From: Dichotomocladium elegans
Lineage: Eukaryota > Mucoromycota > Mucoromycetes > Mucorales > Lichtheimiaceae
Direction of reading: 5' to 3'
Assembly (NCBI GenBank): GCA_025716815.1
Contig: JAIXMN010000006.1
Coordinates: forward strand, 1,178,001-1,242,000
Length of the DNA stretch: 64,000 nt
In this document: positions 36,179 through 48,879 of the stretch, one piece after another
Layout: every line of letters begins with the position of its first letter
Numbering within the stretch: the stretch's first letter is position 1
Translations under genes and position numbers: made by a program
Notes under the pieces: generated by a model
What the model was told of the DNA's origin: nothing
Seen by the model: only the letters and a program-made list of their open reading frames with translations
Database searches by the model: none

Positions 36179-38593
36179 ATGGAACAGAATCAAACCACAA
36201 AACCCGCTGCACCCAAGGGTCTTCTCGGCATGTTTGGAGGTGCCCTTCCCAAAATGCCGAGTCTTCCGGTACCTTCCGTGCCAGACCCGAAGACAATTGG
36301 CAAAAACTCAAAGGATCAACCATCGATCTCACAAGAAATTCCTGCGGCAGGTGGCGGCGCATGGAGGAAATCCAGCGCACGGAAGGAACGTCGCTCTGCT
36401 TCACTGGCATCGTTGGCGCAAAGACCAGGAAAGGTCATTACAGTAACCCGGAGTTCGGGGGCCGAAGCAGCGGTTAACGACGACGACGACGATATCCAAA
36501 TGGGAGGCATGGGCAAAAAGAAGAACAGCAAGAGGCGATTGTAAGTGACTTTTGCGTCTGCGCGCAATGGCATATCGCGAGAAACTGAACGAATTATGCA
36601 CGCTACAGCTCCCCATACAATTCCCGGGATCGGGCGGCACGTGCTAAATTAAAGCAGGCTGCGACGGAAAGTGCTCCAGAGAATCGTGTTGATATCCTCG
36701 TAAGATTATGTCTCTCCCCGCAAATGTTCTGTTGTTCAGTCTCTCATTTTTTTCAAGATCTCTGGCTTTATTCCGGGAAGTGAAGAGAATGTTTTGGTCT
36801 TTTTGCAACAAAAATCGAAGAAAACGTGGACGCCCTTAGATGTGAGATTGAGCCAACCATAAGGGGTTATTATGGGGTTAATACTAACCGTGCTGCGTAG
36901 TTTAAGGTGGATCAGGGCCAAATTCTACTAACGGTCAATGGCCCTGTGATCGCCAATGCAGTGACCCGGCTGAATGGATACGTCTTCGGAACTGGTCCGG
37001 TATGTTTTAGGGAATTGAACATCTTCGTCAGATTGACTCTCGGCATCAAATAGCTGAATATCACCCAAGTCTCTGCGCCACTGCCCGCCCAAGTCTCTGC
37101 CAATGCGAAGCCGACTACGATGGACTACATTCGGGAGTTCTTGAGGTCTCGATGGAACGCAGAACAGCACCTTCTTAATCTGGATAGCATGGCCGAAGAC
37201 CCAATCCTGAAAAAACATGCAATTCGCCCACCAGGCCACCCAAAAGCAAATGATTTTTCTGGCCCTGTTATGATGAAACTCGCTGGTGATATGTTTCCGA
37301 CAGTATGACAAATGGATGAAGAGGATATAAGAAGAGGGGCTGGGCTGACATGTAATGCTAGACTGTTTCTATATCGTTTGCTCGCAATACTCTCAAGAAC
37401 GTACAGCCAATTTCAACAGTTGCACAGTTCCTGCCCGGTATCCAAAATCTCTCGCTTGAGGGTAATCGTATCTCCTCTTTTGCCGGCCTGGATGCCCTCG
37501 CTGGTCAAGGCAAGCTAAAGAATCTTCGCGAATTGGTCTTGCATGGAAACCCTGTGTATGAGTCCGAACGGAAACGTGGAAATGACCGTGGATACATAAA
37601 GTAAGTTAGGAAAGCGGGACTTGTTAGTTGATGTCTAACTCGGCGATCGGAAATAGGGCTATCATAAAGCGCTTTCCATCGCTTGAAATGATTGATGGGT
37701 GTCCAATTTCTCTTGCAGATCCGGACGTTTTATCCGCAAAGAAGCGAAAACTTATTCCGCTGGACACCAAAGAATCATTTTTTGATAACGAAGAAAGCAA
37801 AAACGCTGCAATTGACTTTTTGACAAAGTAATATATCGGGCAAAAATGCTAAAAAGATGTGCGCTTAAAGAACTTTTTATTAGGTATTTCCATCTATTTG
37901 ACAAAGATCGGCGTGGGCTTGGTGCGGTTTATAATGAGTCATCAACGTTTTCGGTCAATGCGATGTTGACGCTGAGTAACACGAAAAACAAAATGAGAGG
38001 GCGACGTAAGCAACACATGATGGACGACGATCAGTCGGTGGTGTCATGGCCTAATCTTAGCAGAAATTTGAAGCAAAACGGATCCAGTACGTGTGGTACG
38101 ACGGTGGTTAATGAGCAATTGATAACATCTTTCTTATGTAGAAAAACCAGGAAAGAATCTCTTTATTGGCACTGAGCAAATCATCACTGCTATGGAAAGA
38201 CTTCCAGTTACAGACCATGACCTTTCCCGTCCCGAAGACTTCCTACTCGATGCATACCAACAGATTACTCCCACAGCGACGCTACTGGTCGTGACTCTTC
38301 ATGGCGAGTTTCGAGCAGGTATGGAAAGATACAAGAGATAAAGAAGCAAAGGAATAACGTGCAATGGTTGTTAAATGATAGGCGACAAAGAGACTCTTCA
38401 TTCATTTGACCGCACGCTCATTCTTCACCCAACAGTGCCGAATCCCAGGTAAATTAATTGATAATATGGAAGATATGGATCTAATTAAGGGTTGAACAGT
38501 AATACGGCTGCTGGAGTATCCTATGTTGTCGTGTCAGACATGTTAACTGTCCGCGACTATTGCTCAATAATCAATCGCATTGGAACCGATTAA
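36179..38593 (+). CDS. MEX67: mRNA export receptor MEX67/NXF1, without a UBA-like C-terminus
   Basis: MEX67 with MTR2 carries mRNA through nuclear pores. Exon 1 (ATG 36179) is a basic, low-complexity N-terminus with an acidic DDDDD patch. Following exons give an RNP/RRM-like domain (ISGFIPGSEENVLVFLQQ near 36757-36810; QILLTVNGPVIANAVTRLNG), then leucine-rich repeats (about 37440-37560, LRELVLHGNPV), an IIKRFPSLEMIDG block, and the NTF2-like domain (YFHLFDKDRRGLGAVY at about 37885-37930, ending SYVVVSDMLTVRDYC). The frame stops at 38591-38593, directly after the NTF2-like domain. The UBA-like TAP-C domain that normally follows was not found in the next 600 bases. About ten introns are present. 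ATG 36179 is the first ATG; the upstream in-frame codon at 36158 is TTG. Confidence 0.85.
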
Positions 38594-39237
38594 TTCCTCC
38601 TTTACCCCTTTTACAAATAGTTATTAAGCAATTCCTTATAAATGCTCGGCCCGCCATTCTGCACGTGTATTGTTCCGATTGACGGTTCATGTTAGCAGAT
38701 CAAAGGATAAAAATACAAAGATAAATTAATTTTAATTGCTGGGTCTTGAATCAAAAAAAGAAACTTGCTTTATCAGGCAACCGGAGGGGACATACAATGA
38801 AAACGATGTGAGTACCCTGGTGCCACATTATGGTGATACCAATAGATCCAGGAAGGGCTGTCAGTACAATGCAAATGGGTTTACGGTGGTGGTGTGATGC
38901 TGGCCGCGGTCATTAGTGAGGGCGCGCGTATCTGTTGTGTAGTGTGACACAAGGTGCTTTACCATAGGATCATTTGGGGGCAATTAAACTCTCTCATTAG
39001 GCGGTCTCGGCAAAATCCCGGAGAGGCACAATTAGCGTGGAGTTGCCCATTGGCTCTCTCTTTACCCCTCCCCGACTGTGCTTTATTATTTTATTTATCA
39101 GAAGAGGGAGCGTGCAAGTAGCCAATAATGCTAGCAATATAAATGTCGATCGATTTTTCCCCTTTTGACTATTCCAATGTTCCTCTCGCTACGTTGCCTT
39201 GCTCTTTCTTTCTTCCATTACTACTACTGCTATCCCA
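38594..39237. other. Intergenic, no gene recognised
   Basis: 640 bases between MEX67 and the next plus-strand gene. It was inspected for a missing C-terminal UBA domain of MEX67 and none was found. It contains pyrimidine-rich stretches near the downstream start (39155-39230). Confidence 0.5.
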
Positions 39238-41070
39238 ATGAAGATTCAAACTCTTGTTATGGGTGACTATGGCTCACCACCCGTGCGATTCTGTCTGTAC
39301 TTGTTCCCAACACCGCTGACACCGCCTCTTTCAACAACACCAGAGCAGCAAACCCAACCTCAGTTGCAGCGCCAACATCATCGATATGATCATCATCACC
39401 ACCAGGATAAAAAACATCCAGATACCTCTAACAGCCGCTTCCTCTGCCTAGAGGACCTCGAGATCCTGTTTTTCAGACACAATGACGATGCAGGCGCTGC
39501 AAAGCGAGAACTGGATAAGGTCTATTACGAACACCCATCCTGGTTCTGCACCGACCAGGCTGGAGGACGTTCCTATGTGATGACCCGTGCGGCCGCACAC
39601 GTTGCCAACCAACTCGCGATCGATACTCTCGCTGACCTTTGCAGCTTCACCGAAAATGACCTCTGCAGCGGGCACGCGGATGACCTCCTGAGAAGGATTA
39701 CGGATTTACGACCCATTACTGTTTCGGTCACCGAGCAAGAATTTATTCCGGTTCGTCTCGTTGACGGTGAAACACGCTTTTGTACTCAACAGACGGCAGC
39801 GACAATAACAACAAACGCTACTCCAACTACCATCATACGATTCTCGCCACCTTCCGAAACCACCATACGTTTTGATCCATGCCGGGACGATGTATCACAG
39901 TAAGTATCCTGTCATAGGGGACATGGCTATATAGGAGTTGGGCGAGGCGTCTTTTTTTTCTTTTCTTTTCTTTTTGCTCTCCAGATCCGATCTCTTTTAC
40001 TTTTCTATCGGTCGGACGACAAGAGGGAAAGAGCGAGAGTGTGTCTCTGTGAGTGAGAGAGTGTGAGTGTGTGTGTGTGTGTCTATGTTCGTAAAAGGAT
40101 TTTTTTCTGTACGCCCAAATGCCCAACTCCACAACCCCCCAATTTATCTGGTTTGTGTCACAAGCATTCCTCACGTTTTTTCCTTCAAAGAAAAAATAGG
40201 AACAGCCTGTCACTGATGCCACATCCTGCAAAGGTTGCGAGCATGGTCGAAACGGAGGTGCACACGTCGCTTCCAAAGCCGTCTTCGTTGCTGCTCAAGC
40301 GTTCAGCACATCCTTTGCACAAAGCGCCGCCGAATCTTACCATCATGACACCCTCTTACGGTGCTGCCGATCAGACTAGCATTCATTCAGCTCCACTGCA
40401 CCCTCGGGGGCACAAGCATAATCCCGTCACGGCGACTCATCCCAAGCATCGGGTAAACAGGGTTGTCAAGCGGGCACCGCCCGCGACGGCTGCACCTTGG
40501 TCCATGAAACAGCAACAGCAAAACCATGCAGTAGGCACGACAACCATCAGCAGCACGGCTCACCATAACGAGTTTCCGAGTCCACCCATTGTGCCCTCGC
40601 AGCAGCGTTTCCATAATAACAATTCATCGTCCTCGTCGATCAAGACCGGATCGCTCCTGCCACTACCTCCTAAAACGCCCTCTGCAGCATCCCTATCGAA
40701 AAAGCAGCAATTCATGCAGCCATTCGAGATGCTCTACGACAATATTGAACACACAAGGTCTCTCAAGTCCACGCTTGACGACCACATCCGACGATCCTCC
40801 ACGCTAATCCAATCGCTACAATCATCGAGCACCATGATCGAGACACTCGTCCGAAAGCATGTACGCGAGTCTATGCACCAGCAGCTCCAGGAGTGCTGCG
40901 ACCGCATTGAATTCCTAGAGCGTCGCATTTTGGCATCATCATCATCATCGCCTCCTCCAAAAGAAAAACAGCTGCAGGAGGAGGAAAATGGTCATTATAT
41001 CAGAGCAATCCTGTCAGAACTGGTGGACCGTCTCGATCGGCTGGAATCCAAGATGAACACAGGGCCGTGA
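39238..41070 (+). CDS. Unknown protein with C-terminal coiled coil
   Basis: Two exons, 39238-39899 and 40200-41070, join in phase to give 510 residues. The donor CA|GTAAGTAT and acceptor AATAG are good, and the split codon becomes CAG. The 300-base intron contains a GT microsatellite and long T runs. The N-terminal third after a Gln/His-rich stretch (about 39340-39410) holds a compact, probably folded block of about 110 residues (39440-39770) with several Trp, Cys and acidic residues; no known domain was recognised. The middle is Ser, Pro, His and Asn rich. The C-terminal segment (about 40720-41060) is helical with heptad-like spacing, suggesting a coiled coil. ATG 39238 is the first ATG in frame. 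It could be a regulator or scaffold, but function is unknown. Confidence 0.75.
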
Positions 41071-41989
41071 TATGCTCTCCGCAATGCACATCTCCCCCAA
41101 ACCACCACTTCTGCGAAGATACACATATATCTGGGGAAAAAAAAAAGAAGAAGCGGAAGAGGAGGAGATATTCTTGCTGGCCTACTTCTTCTCCCTGACT
41201 TACAGTCATTTCGTCTCTTTAATGTAATATTTTGATACCCGTACACGTTAATATTATTACAGTTTGCTTTCCGTCATTTGCACATACACTTGGTTGCTTG
41301 CGCATCTTGGCTTTAGACAATTGTTTTGGTGGATTTTTTTTCTTTTTGTTTCTCACATCTGAATATTTTTTTTTTTAATGGCGCAACTTTTTTTAAGCAC
41401 TTTTGCATAAATTGCTCGCAACGGAAACACAAAAAGAATTACATCGGGGTAGGTAATAAAGAAGTGAATAATAATAATAATAATAATGAAAAGGGACGAC
41501 AACACACGAACTCGGATACCACCCATTGAGGAAATATCAATAGCAGCCGACTTGCTGCCTTTTGTTTTTATGCCAATCATCATCGGTTACGGTGTGCTAG
41601 CTTAGACTACGGGGGTATTGGAAGGGTACACTAATTGACGCACGAAATGGACATTCATGGCGTTCATTTGCAAAAAAAAGACCATTCTCTTTTTTTTTTT
41701 TCGTTCATGGCACACACATGTGCCGAATGAAGCAGGATACGGTCGGGCCTGTGCCATCGCTCACTCTCCCCTGGCCTGTGATTTTATTTTAACCATCTAC
41801 TCCTTTACGCATTGGCGAGAATTGTGGGACAACGTGGCACTTTTGCAGTATTTTTAACACAACATGCTCCACATCAGGGGCTCCGATTCCGATGATGTCT
41901 CTCCTATCTACGGCCTCAAAGCAAACACATCAGCAGATATCATAGTAATAGATATTTTTAATGACAGCAAGATGAAGGAATATCATGTT
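41071..41989. other. Intergenic between convergent genes
   Basis: 920 bases rich in T and A homopolymers and an (AAT)n patch at about 41466-41488. Probable 3' regions of the coiled-coil gene (+) and the WW-domain gene (-). No gene was recognised. Confidence 0.5.
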
Positions 41990-43188
41990 CTAAAACCATC
42001 CTGAGTCTTCCTCCACCTGAAAATCATTGTTACACAAATGTAAGTGCTATGCTTTTCATCTATCTGCGAGTGCTCACTTACCACTTCCGTATTTCCATAC
42101 TGGTCGGTCGTAGTTACTGTTACTTCGTCACCAAAGAACCCCTCCTCCCGCTCAATAATTGTCGTCTCGCCGTTGGGGTCTAATAAGCAGTGATAATTTC
42201 TATAAGCGCCTGTAGAAAGTTAAGCTTTTTTTTCGATGCAACACATACTGGTGGTAATGATAGTCTGTTCGTCGTTGCCAAAAAATCCACCGTCTTCATT
42301 GATGATGGTTGTTGTTCCTCCTTCCCCACCACCGTACCCACCACCATATCCACCGCTACCGTATTCATCAGCAGGAGGCGGAGGTGGGGGCGCAGAATAA
42401 TAGTCTTGTTCTTATAGTAGGCACGAACGCCACATGAGCAAATCAGAATGAACGAATAATAACCGAAATAGAAATCGACTCACGCTGCTGCTGTTGCTGC
42501 TGCTCTCTCTGAAGCTCTTGGTTCTCGCGCTCGAGCTCATCGAGGCGTTCGCTTTGTTCCTCCTCATGTTCTACAAACTCGGCAATACCATAACCTGCCA
42601 AGCCGACCGCTGCTGCGCCTGCAGCAATCTTCAATCCAGTCGATATTCCTCCTGACTTGTGTGGCTGCTGTTGTTGCCCTGGACCAGGATAGCTGCCCTG
42701 TGGAGGCTGGGGCGGATAGCCTTGCGGCGGGTATCCGCCTTGAGGAGGATAACCTTGAGGTTGAGGAGGATAACCTTGATGCTGAGGTGGATAGCCGTAT
42801 CCTTGCTGTTGATAGCCAGGCTGGGGTGGATAGCCGCCTTGCTGAGGTGGATATCCGCCTTGACCATAGCCGCCCCCGCCTCCATAAGACCGGTTCTCTC
42901 CTTCATATCCAGGTGGAGGAGGTGGAGGCCCACCACCATACTTGGTTCGGGGATCCTCCCAGCTCGTTGTGCGGTTGTTGTGGTCGATGTAGTACCTGGA
43001 ATGGGGAAAACAAAAAAAGAAGGATGCATCAATAGGTACATAGGACTACCTCTCTTTGCATATGTTCGGCATGCGTACCATCGACCATCTGGAGCTTGAC
43101 GGGCTTCCCATCCTGTGCCGGCGCATGAGTAGGGCGCGATACGCATTTATCATGATATATCCTTACCTGGTGGCATAGGTCCAGACAT
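41990..43188 (-). CDS. WW-domain protein with P/Q/G/Y repeats, WWM1-like
   Basis: WW domains bind proline-rich ligands. The architecture resembles yeast Wwm1, which interacts with the metacaspase. Splicing two introns (about 43105-43154 and 42998-43079) joins MSGPMPPG, WEARQAPDGRW and YYIDHNNRTTSWEDPR into a full WW domain at the N-terminus. Next comes a tract of GYPPQ-like repeats (about 42660-42880), then a Gly/Ala hydrophobic segment (AAGAAAVGLAGYGIAEF, about 42575-42630) and a charged Glu/Gln helix. Further exons give a Gly/Tyr-rich stretch and two copies of a TIIxExxGFFG module, with stop at 41990-41992. The start ATG is at 43188..43186. The hydrophobic segment could insert in or lie on a membrane. 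The repeat tract produces long meaningless frames on the plus strand. Confidence 0.83.
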
Positions 43189-46100
43189 GTTTTTACAGGC
43201 GCTTGTTGAGAAATAAAGAGGAGAGAAGGAGAATGAGCACTGTTGTCAACAGGAGGGGCCATAGAAAACCTTATTTTATACGACCTTGACTCTGATTGGA
43301 TCGAGCTCATTTGTGGATGAGTCTTTTTGTGACAAAGGCTCTGCGTGGCCATCGCATCTCAACGACGCTTAGTCGATAGCTTACGCATCCGTCCTGTTTT
43401 ATCTCTCACTCTCTCTATTTATTAAGCTCTAGATCCAAATAATAACATTCCTTAGTCCATGCTTATCATTCTCCACGCATGTTCGCAGACCGCTACCCCT
43501 CCCAGTTGACCAAGGATATACCCGCGCCTATGCAGCCACAAAGGGATACAACTATACGTGGATCAGCATTTTTTCTTGTATGGCGCGGATAACATGCCCT
43601 GACATCCGCTATTTGGAAAGACACATATAGACTGCCGTTTTGCCGAATATTGGACGGAAGATGTGCACATGCACAGTGAGCTAAAAGTATCCTCGATGCC
43701 CAAGTCGCCGCCGCCTCAATTATAAATCTCCTACGTCTATTTTTTTTCTGCCTCCATCTATGGTCTGCAGAGGTGCTAACCAAGTAAAGATACTACAGTT
43801 GCGGGGATATCAATGCCAAGCAGGGGGGCTGTAATGTGTACATCCCATTACATGTGACGAGGATGGGCATAGACCCAATGACAGCCCGGTCTGCATATTC
43901 TGCGCAACAATTTTTACTGCTTTATCGAAGCTAAAATCGAGGGAAACACAAACCAATAAATCATTTCTTTTCTATTTAAAACGCAGCAACGCTGTCCGGT
44001 TCGTTTTTCCTCTCTCTCTCTCTCTCTTCTTACTCCTGATGAATCCTCCCCCCTTTTTTTGTTCTTCTGTTAAAAGTAGAAGGTTCAGTACAAGAGAATC
44101 TTTGTTAAGTTTCTGGTAAATTTGGGAAGAAGGAGGAGGAAGTCTGATATCATTTCATTATCTTCCGCCACAGCCGGTTGCGTGCTACAAATTCAGCGTT
44201 TCAGATTATTTACCTAATTTTTCCATAACTGGAGAATTATTATCTATCCGCTATTTCTGCCCTCTTCTTCATCCTAGCTCGCTTGTTCCCTTCGCATAGC
44301 AATCCAGAGACCAAAGCTTCTTGGATTGACCTTTTTTGACCGAAGCAAGTAATACATGTTAGGTTCCTATAATCTGTTACAGGCTTCAATCCTGCTATTA
44401 TTGCATTCGCGATTTAAAAAAGGCTAGTTTCTATATATGGAATAAATCCATGCTAGTCTACGTCACTGATTTCCTCCCACATTGGAACTTTTAAAAAATC
44501 CTATATACGCTTTGGGCCAGACCCGCTCTTATAGACGTAATGAGTTGATGTGAGTGCCATAGATGACAATATGCTTGTATACTACCAAATCGCACATAAA
44601 TCCGCGTTTGCAGGCGTATATTATATGCCAGGCACCATCTCTCTCGGTTGGTATATGATTTAGAATTTTGGACGTAAAATGTTAGGAATATAAAATCAAA
44701 TGATGCCCAGCGGTTTCGTTGTTTGCTTGAGGGGCATCGTCCTTTACTGTGATACATATGTATACGTATATACATCCATTGAAAGATAGCGGGATGGATG
44801 TAATACTGATAACAACAAGCAGTAGAAGATGTCGCTTGTATATTGTACAGTATTTCGTATTTCTTTGATCCATGTCTCCAGGGTATCATCTCTTGCACAT
44901 GTTATTCGTGAAATAGGTAATACCAGTTTCTTGTACCGCGCTTTCTCTCATGTGTCTGTTCATCCAGAAGAACAATGCTATTTGCTGCTGTTGGTACGAA
45001 TAAGCAAACCGCATCAATCTCGGCAACCCAGACCAGAAAAGGATAGATTACAGAGATCTACCTCATAGTCTTCCGAAACACCCAAGACATCTAAGCAAAC
45101 ACCAATAGGAGTTGAGAAAAAAAAAGAAAGGTGATATGTTTGTGCCTGTGTATGCCATGAAGACCATAATGGCTTATACGTTACAGTAGGTAATGTTTGG
45201 AGAAGTCGGTCAGCAGCTGTAAAAGAGCAACCCGGACAGTACCATGAAGTCATTCAATTGAGTGGCCTAACAGTAATCTTTTGATGAACGTACTTCCAGA
45301 CTATGAAAACAAGTATCGATTTTTGGTTTTCAGTCATACAATGCATATTTTAGAAGCAAGCTATACCAGTTCCCTTTTTTTTATTTTAGTCATGGAGAGT
45401 TCTAGGACAAGAGGTATATTCCTGGAGCAAAATTTGTACCTCGGTTATATAATCGGGAGACGCGCTAATGCGAGTCAATGGTTGTTGTCTTCCTTTACTT
45501 CTCTTCCACCAGAAATATTTTCCAGACAGTCTTTGTTCACGTTCATACAATAGCGCGTAAGTTTCCTGTAATCTCTTTGGAATAACAGGTATCTGAACTC
45601 CTTGTGTATAGAGAGATAAAAAATGATAGAAGAAATCCCAGCATTGGCATAATTAGAATAAAACATGACTGTTCTCATATGGGATACATAACAGTTTAGC
45701 TGATAAGCAAGAGCTCGGGGAGCTCACTTGTTCCTGGTTGGTCGAGTTTATAGAGGAGACAAGTCCAGAGACTAATGACTGGAATCAGTGAAATATATTG
45801 CATGATTATCACGTCTCTCAATTTGCTAAATGTTTCCAAAAGTACCAGAACAGGCCAAGAAAAGCAAATGCATCACACGCGACAATCGGGGACTATGAGA
45901 GACCAGAGCCTCAAATCTGGTGGGTACGTTATGGCATGTTTACTCGACCAACTTCATAAGTGGATTTGTACCCGCGGCTCATCCGTTCAGAACTCTGTCT
46001 ACAGAATATTAAGACACGCCCGCCTGCCCTGATCATCATTATCCCCGCCAATTATCTCAATAATTAGCAGATTGTTGTGGCAGCTCTGGAACTCTTCCTG

Positions 46101-46884
46101 CTGGTCCCTGGCGCCTTCCTTTTTCCCAGCCCTAGTATCAAAGTTCAAAAGAAAGATATCCAATCGTTGCCATCCCCTTTTTTGGACCATGTTATGAAAG
46201 GATATCAGTCATTTTGTGAAAGCAAAGTCTCCAGGTTTTAAGGCTTCATAGAATGTTGACTAATATGTACACCACCCCACTGACGGACAACCTATTGAGA
46301 AATTATATATCTATACTTCCGTATCACTTCCCTTTTTTCTTACTTCACGATGCTTTGAAAATATCGATACCCATCGCTTTCTAATGGAATTAGGACCGCG
46401 TACAAAAGAAGAGATGGTGGAAAGGACGAGATATTGTTGAGAAATACAAGTCAATTTGGGAATCATCATTTCTGCAGCACGTACATTGCAACTTCCATAG
46501 TTAAAATGGAACCCAGTCGAGCAGATTCTATTCTATTATGCACAACCTCATAATCAGGTTATAACACCAATATGGCTTTTTGTACCGAGCACATAAAGCA
46601 GTTGACGAGTAATTTGCAGCGCGTAGAAATATGGCATGGTATAAAGAAAAGGGTTTATTATTCACAAAACAGTAGACATTGTCTGTGGTGGTTGGGTGAT
46701 TGGGTGGTGGCATGGTGTTTTCTTGTCATTCTTCCTTTCTAAGTTGCGTGTCATGTATATATATATGTGTGTGTGTGCGTGTGCTCTTGCATTGCTGGTG
46801 AAGTTTTTTTTTTCTTTTCTTTTTTTCCCTTTGCAGTTGATTGCAGTTGCTGACGTGTATATACTTATTTGGAAAAAGGAAGCT
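43189..46884. other. Intergenic, 3.7 kb, gene-poor
   Basis: No frame in this stretch has domain character. It is AT-rich with homopolymers, a TC microsatellite (about 44010-44028), an AT/GT repeat at about 46755-46775 and many short overlapping frames on both strands (such as 44491-44898 minus) that look random. It includes the upstream region of the WW gene and the 3' region of the FAD monooxygenase. A diverged or short gene, or a non-coding RNA, cannot be excluded. Confidence 0.5.
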
Positions 46885-48879
46885 CTATGACTTGATCGCA
46901 AATCTATCGAAATACTGCTGGATGCCGGCTGCAACACTGTCGGCATTGGTGCCGTGGACGATGGTGCCGATATAGCCATCAGGTCGGACGACGACGGCAT
47001 GAATGTCGCTATTCGCCTCGTCCCGGTATGCAGCGTGGCATTGTGCTCTGTTGAGTTTGTCCAGCATCACCCATTCCTTGTATTCCAACCCCTTAAGTTC
47101 ACTCTCGATGCGCTCTGCCGGGGTAGTTGTAATGACCAGACAGGGTTCTGTGACGAGTGGGTTCTTGAAGTGCCAGAGGGCCTGAATATGGTCATATGAC
47201 TTGACCAGATCGTCGGCGAGGACAAGGATAGAAAAGGAGAGCCAGTCAGATGTAAGATGGTCAAAGATGCGGGTCTTGCGGCCTGTCGACAACTGGAAGA
47301 CCTTATAGTTGGGCGCACGCATACCAGGCTGCAGCAACGAGCGGCTCTGTTGTTGCTGGTGCTGTGCCACAAACGCATTATCCGAGTTGTAGTGGATACC
47401 AAAACCGCTGGTAAACGACCGGTGCTCCTGCACAATGCTGCAGTATTCTTTGGACGACTGATGGCCCGCAGCGGCCTTGGCAGCAACCTTGTCGATGGCA
47501 AGCACCTGCTGGGCGACGGGCCGTCGCTCAGATCCGTACGTTGCCAGCGCATCGTGTTTGATATGGCCGCGCTCGACGAGGCAGAGCTTCCAGATCTGAT
47601 ATCCATACAGTTACGAAAAAAGACTTAGTCATGACCCCCATCGCCCTCTGTCGAGGTTACACAGAGCCTGCATACCAAATTGAAGACATCACCAAACCCA
47701 GTATTGACACCCTGGCCGAGCGTCGGACTCTGGCAGTGAGCGGCATCGCCACACAAAAACACTCGGTGATTCATCGCATCCATCTCGGTCGCCAGCCGCT
47801 GACCAACCACGTACACGGACCAGTACAGGATACCAAGAAACTCGAGTCGATGAGGTAGAAGACCCCGTTTGGCCTCCCGCTGGATGTCTTCTAGCTGGAT
47901 CTTATTGCGGTTATACTGTTCCTTTCGGAGCTCAACCTCATTTTCGTCAAAATGGACAAAGATACGGGTCAGTCCATTCTCACGCGGGAACAAGCTGATC
48001 GTCTTTGCCACGTCGTTCTGGAGCATGCTAAAAGTAATACCAACCATGTTTAGAACCAGGTTTCTCTCGGCGCATGTGTGATGTCCACCCCCCCTTTTCC
48101 GTGTGCTGTCTGCAAAACAACAACAATAACAACAACCCCTCCATTCAGGCTCTTACCATACATCCTTCCGCCCTGCATTGAAGTTTGTCCGGACAAGCGC
48201 ATCAATGACACCCGCATGAGTTTGTGTTGTCTCGCCCTCGGTCTGGATTCCGAGCTGCTGTCGGATATCGCTGTGGGCGCCATCGCAGCCGAGGAGGTAC
48301 TTGCAGTCCACCTGCTCCGTCCTTGCCTCATCCCTCAGATGCATCACGGTTGTCCGGATGGGGTATACCTCATTGGGCTGCTCGGTCATGTTGATGACCG
48401 TGGCAGGTCGCTCGACCTGAATATCGCGATCGGCTAGCGTTGTCTGCAGCCCTGACTCGGTAATATGCTGTCCGACGCAAAGCAGGTATTGGTGCTTCGA
48501 CTCGACGTTATCCGGTACAAATGGAATATTGGATTGAAACTCGCCGTTGGCGTATGATGAGATCTGGTCGACCTTAACTCCCGTCTTGAGGAGTTCCTCT
48601 GCCAGGCCGGCTCTTTCTAAGAGTTCAAGAGTGCGTCCGTGGATCCAGTCACCACGGCCCCAGTGGTTGGGTTCGTATTCGACGTCTATACACGCACACA
48701 CACATGAACATATATACCTGCATTAGCAGTCTGTCCCTTCCTTGCGCATATGGATGTTCCTTCTTACCAAGAACCCGGACAGAAAACCCGGCCTGGACTA
48801 TCAAATTGGCAGCCAACAAACCCACGGGGCCGGCGCCCACAATAAGAAAGTCGACTTGGCTATGTTCTTGGGTTGTCAT
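46885..48879 (-). CDS. FAD-dependent monooxygenase, phenol 2-monooxygenase type
   Basis: It should hydroxylate an aromatic ring using NADPH and O2. The start ATG (48879..48877) opens the FAD dinucleotide fold with VGAGPVGLLAAN (GxGxxG). After an intron, VEYEPNHWGRGDWIHGRT and the DG motif GCDGAHSDIRQQLG (about 48260-48305) follow. The third block has the GD motif RVFLCGDAAHCQSPTLGQG (about 47715-47775), which contacts the flavin ribityl chain. The C-terminal exon (46885-47540) is a thioredoxin-like domain typical of phenol hydroxylases, ending KS and TAG at 46885-46887. Introns include about 48027-48160 and 48690-48770. ATG 48879 is preferred over an upstream TTG. The substrate cannot be told from sequence; no clustered pathway genes are present. 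Confidence 0.92.

Noticed and set aside
42659..43099. Long plus-strand frames opposite the WW-domain gene
   Set aside because: They arise from the repetitive GYPPQ-coding sequence read on the other strand.
44491..44898. 135-codon minus-strand frame in the 3.7-kb gap
   Set aside because: No start context, domain, or splice-compatible neighbour. Composition resembles translated non-coding AT-rich DNA.
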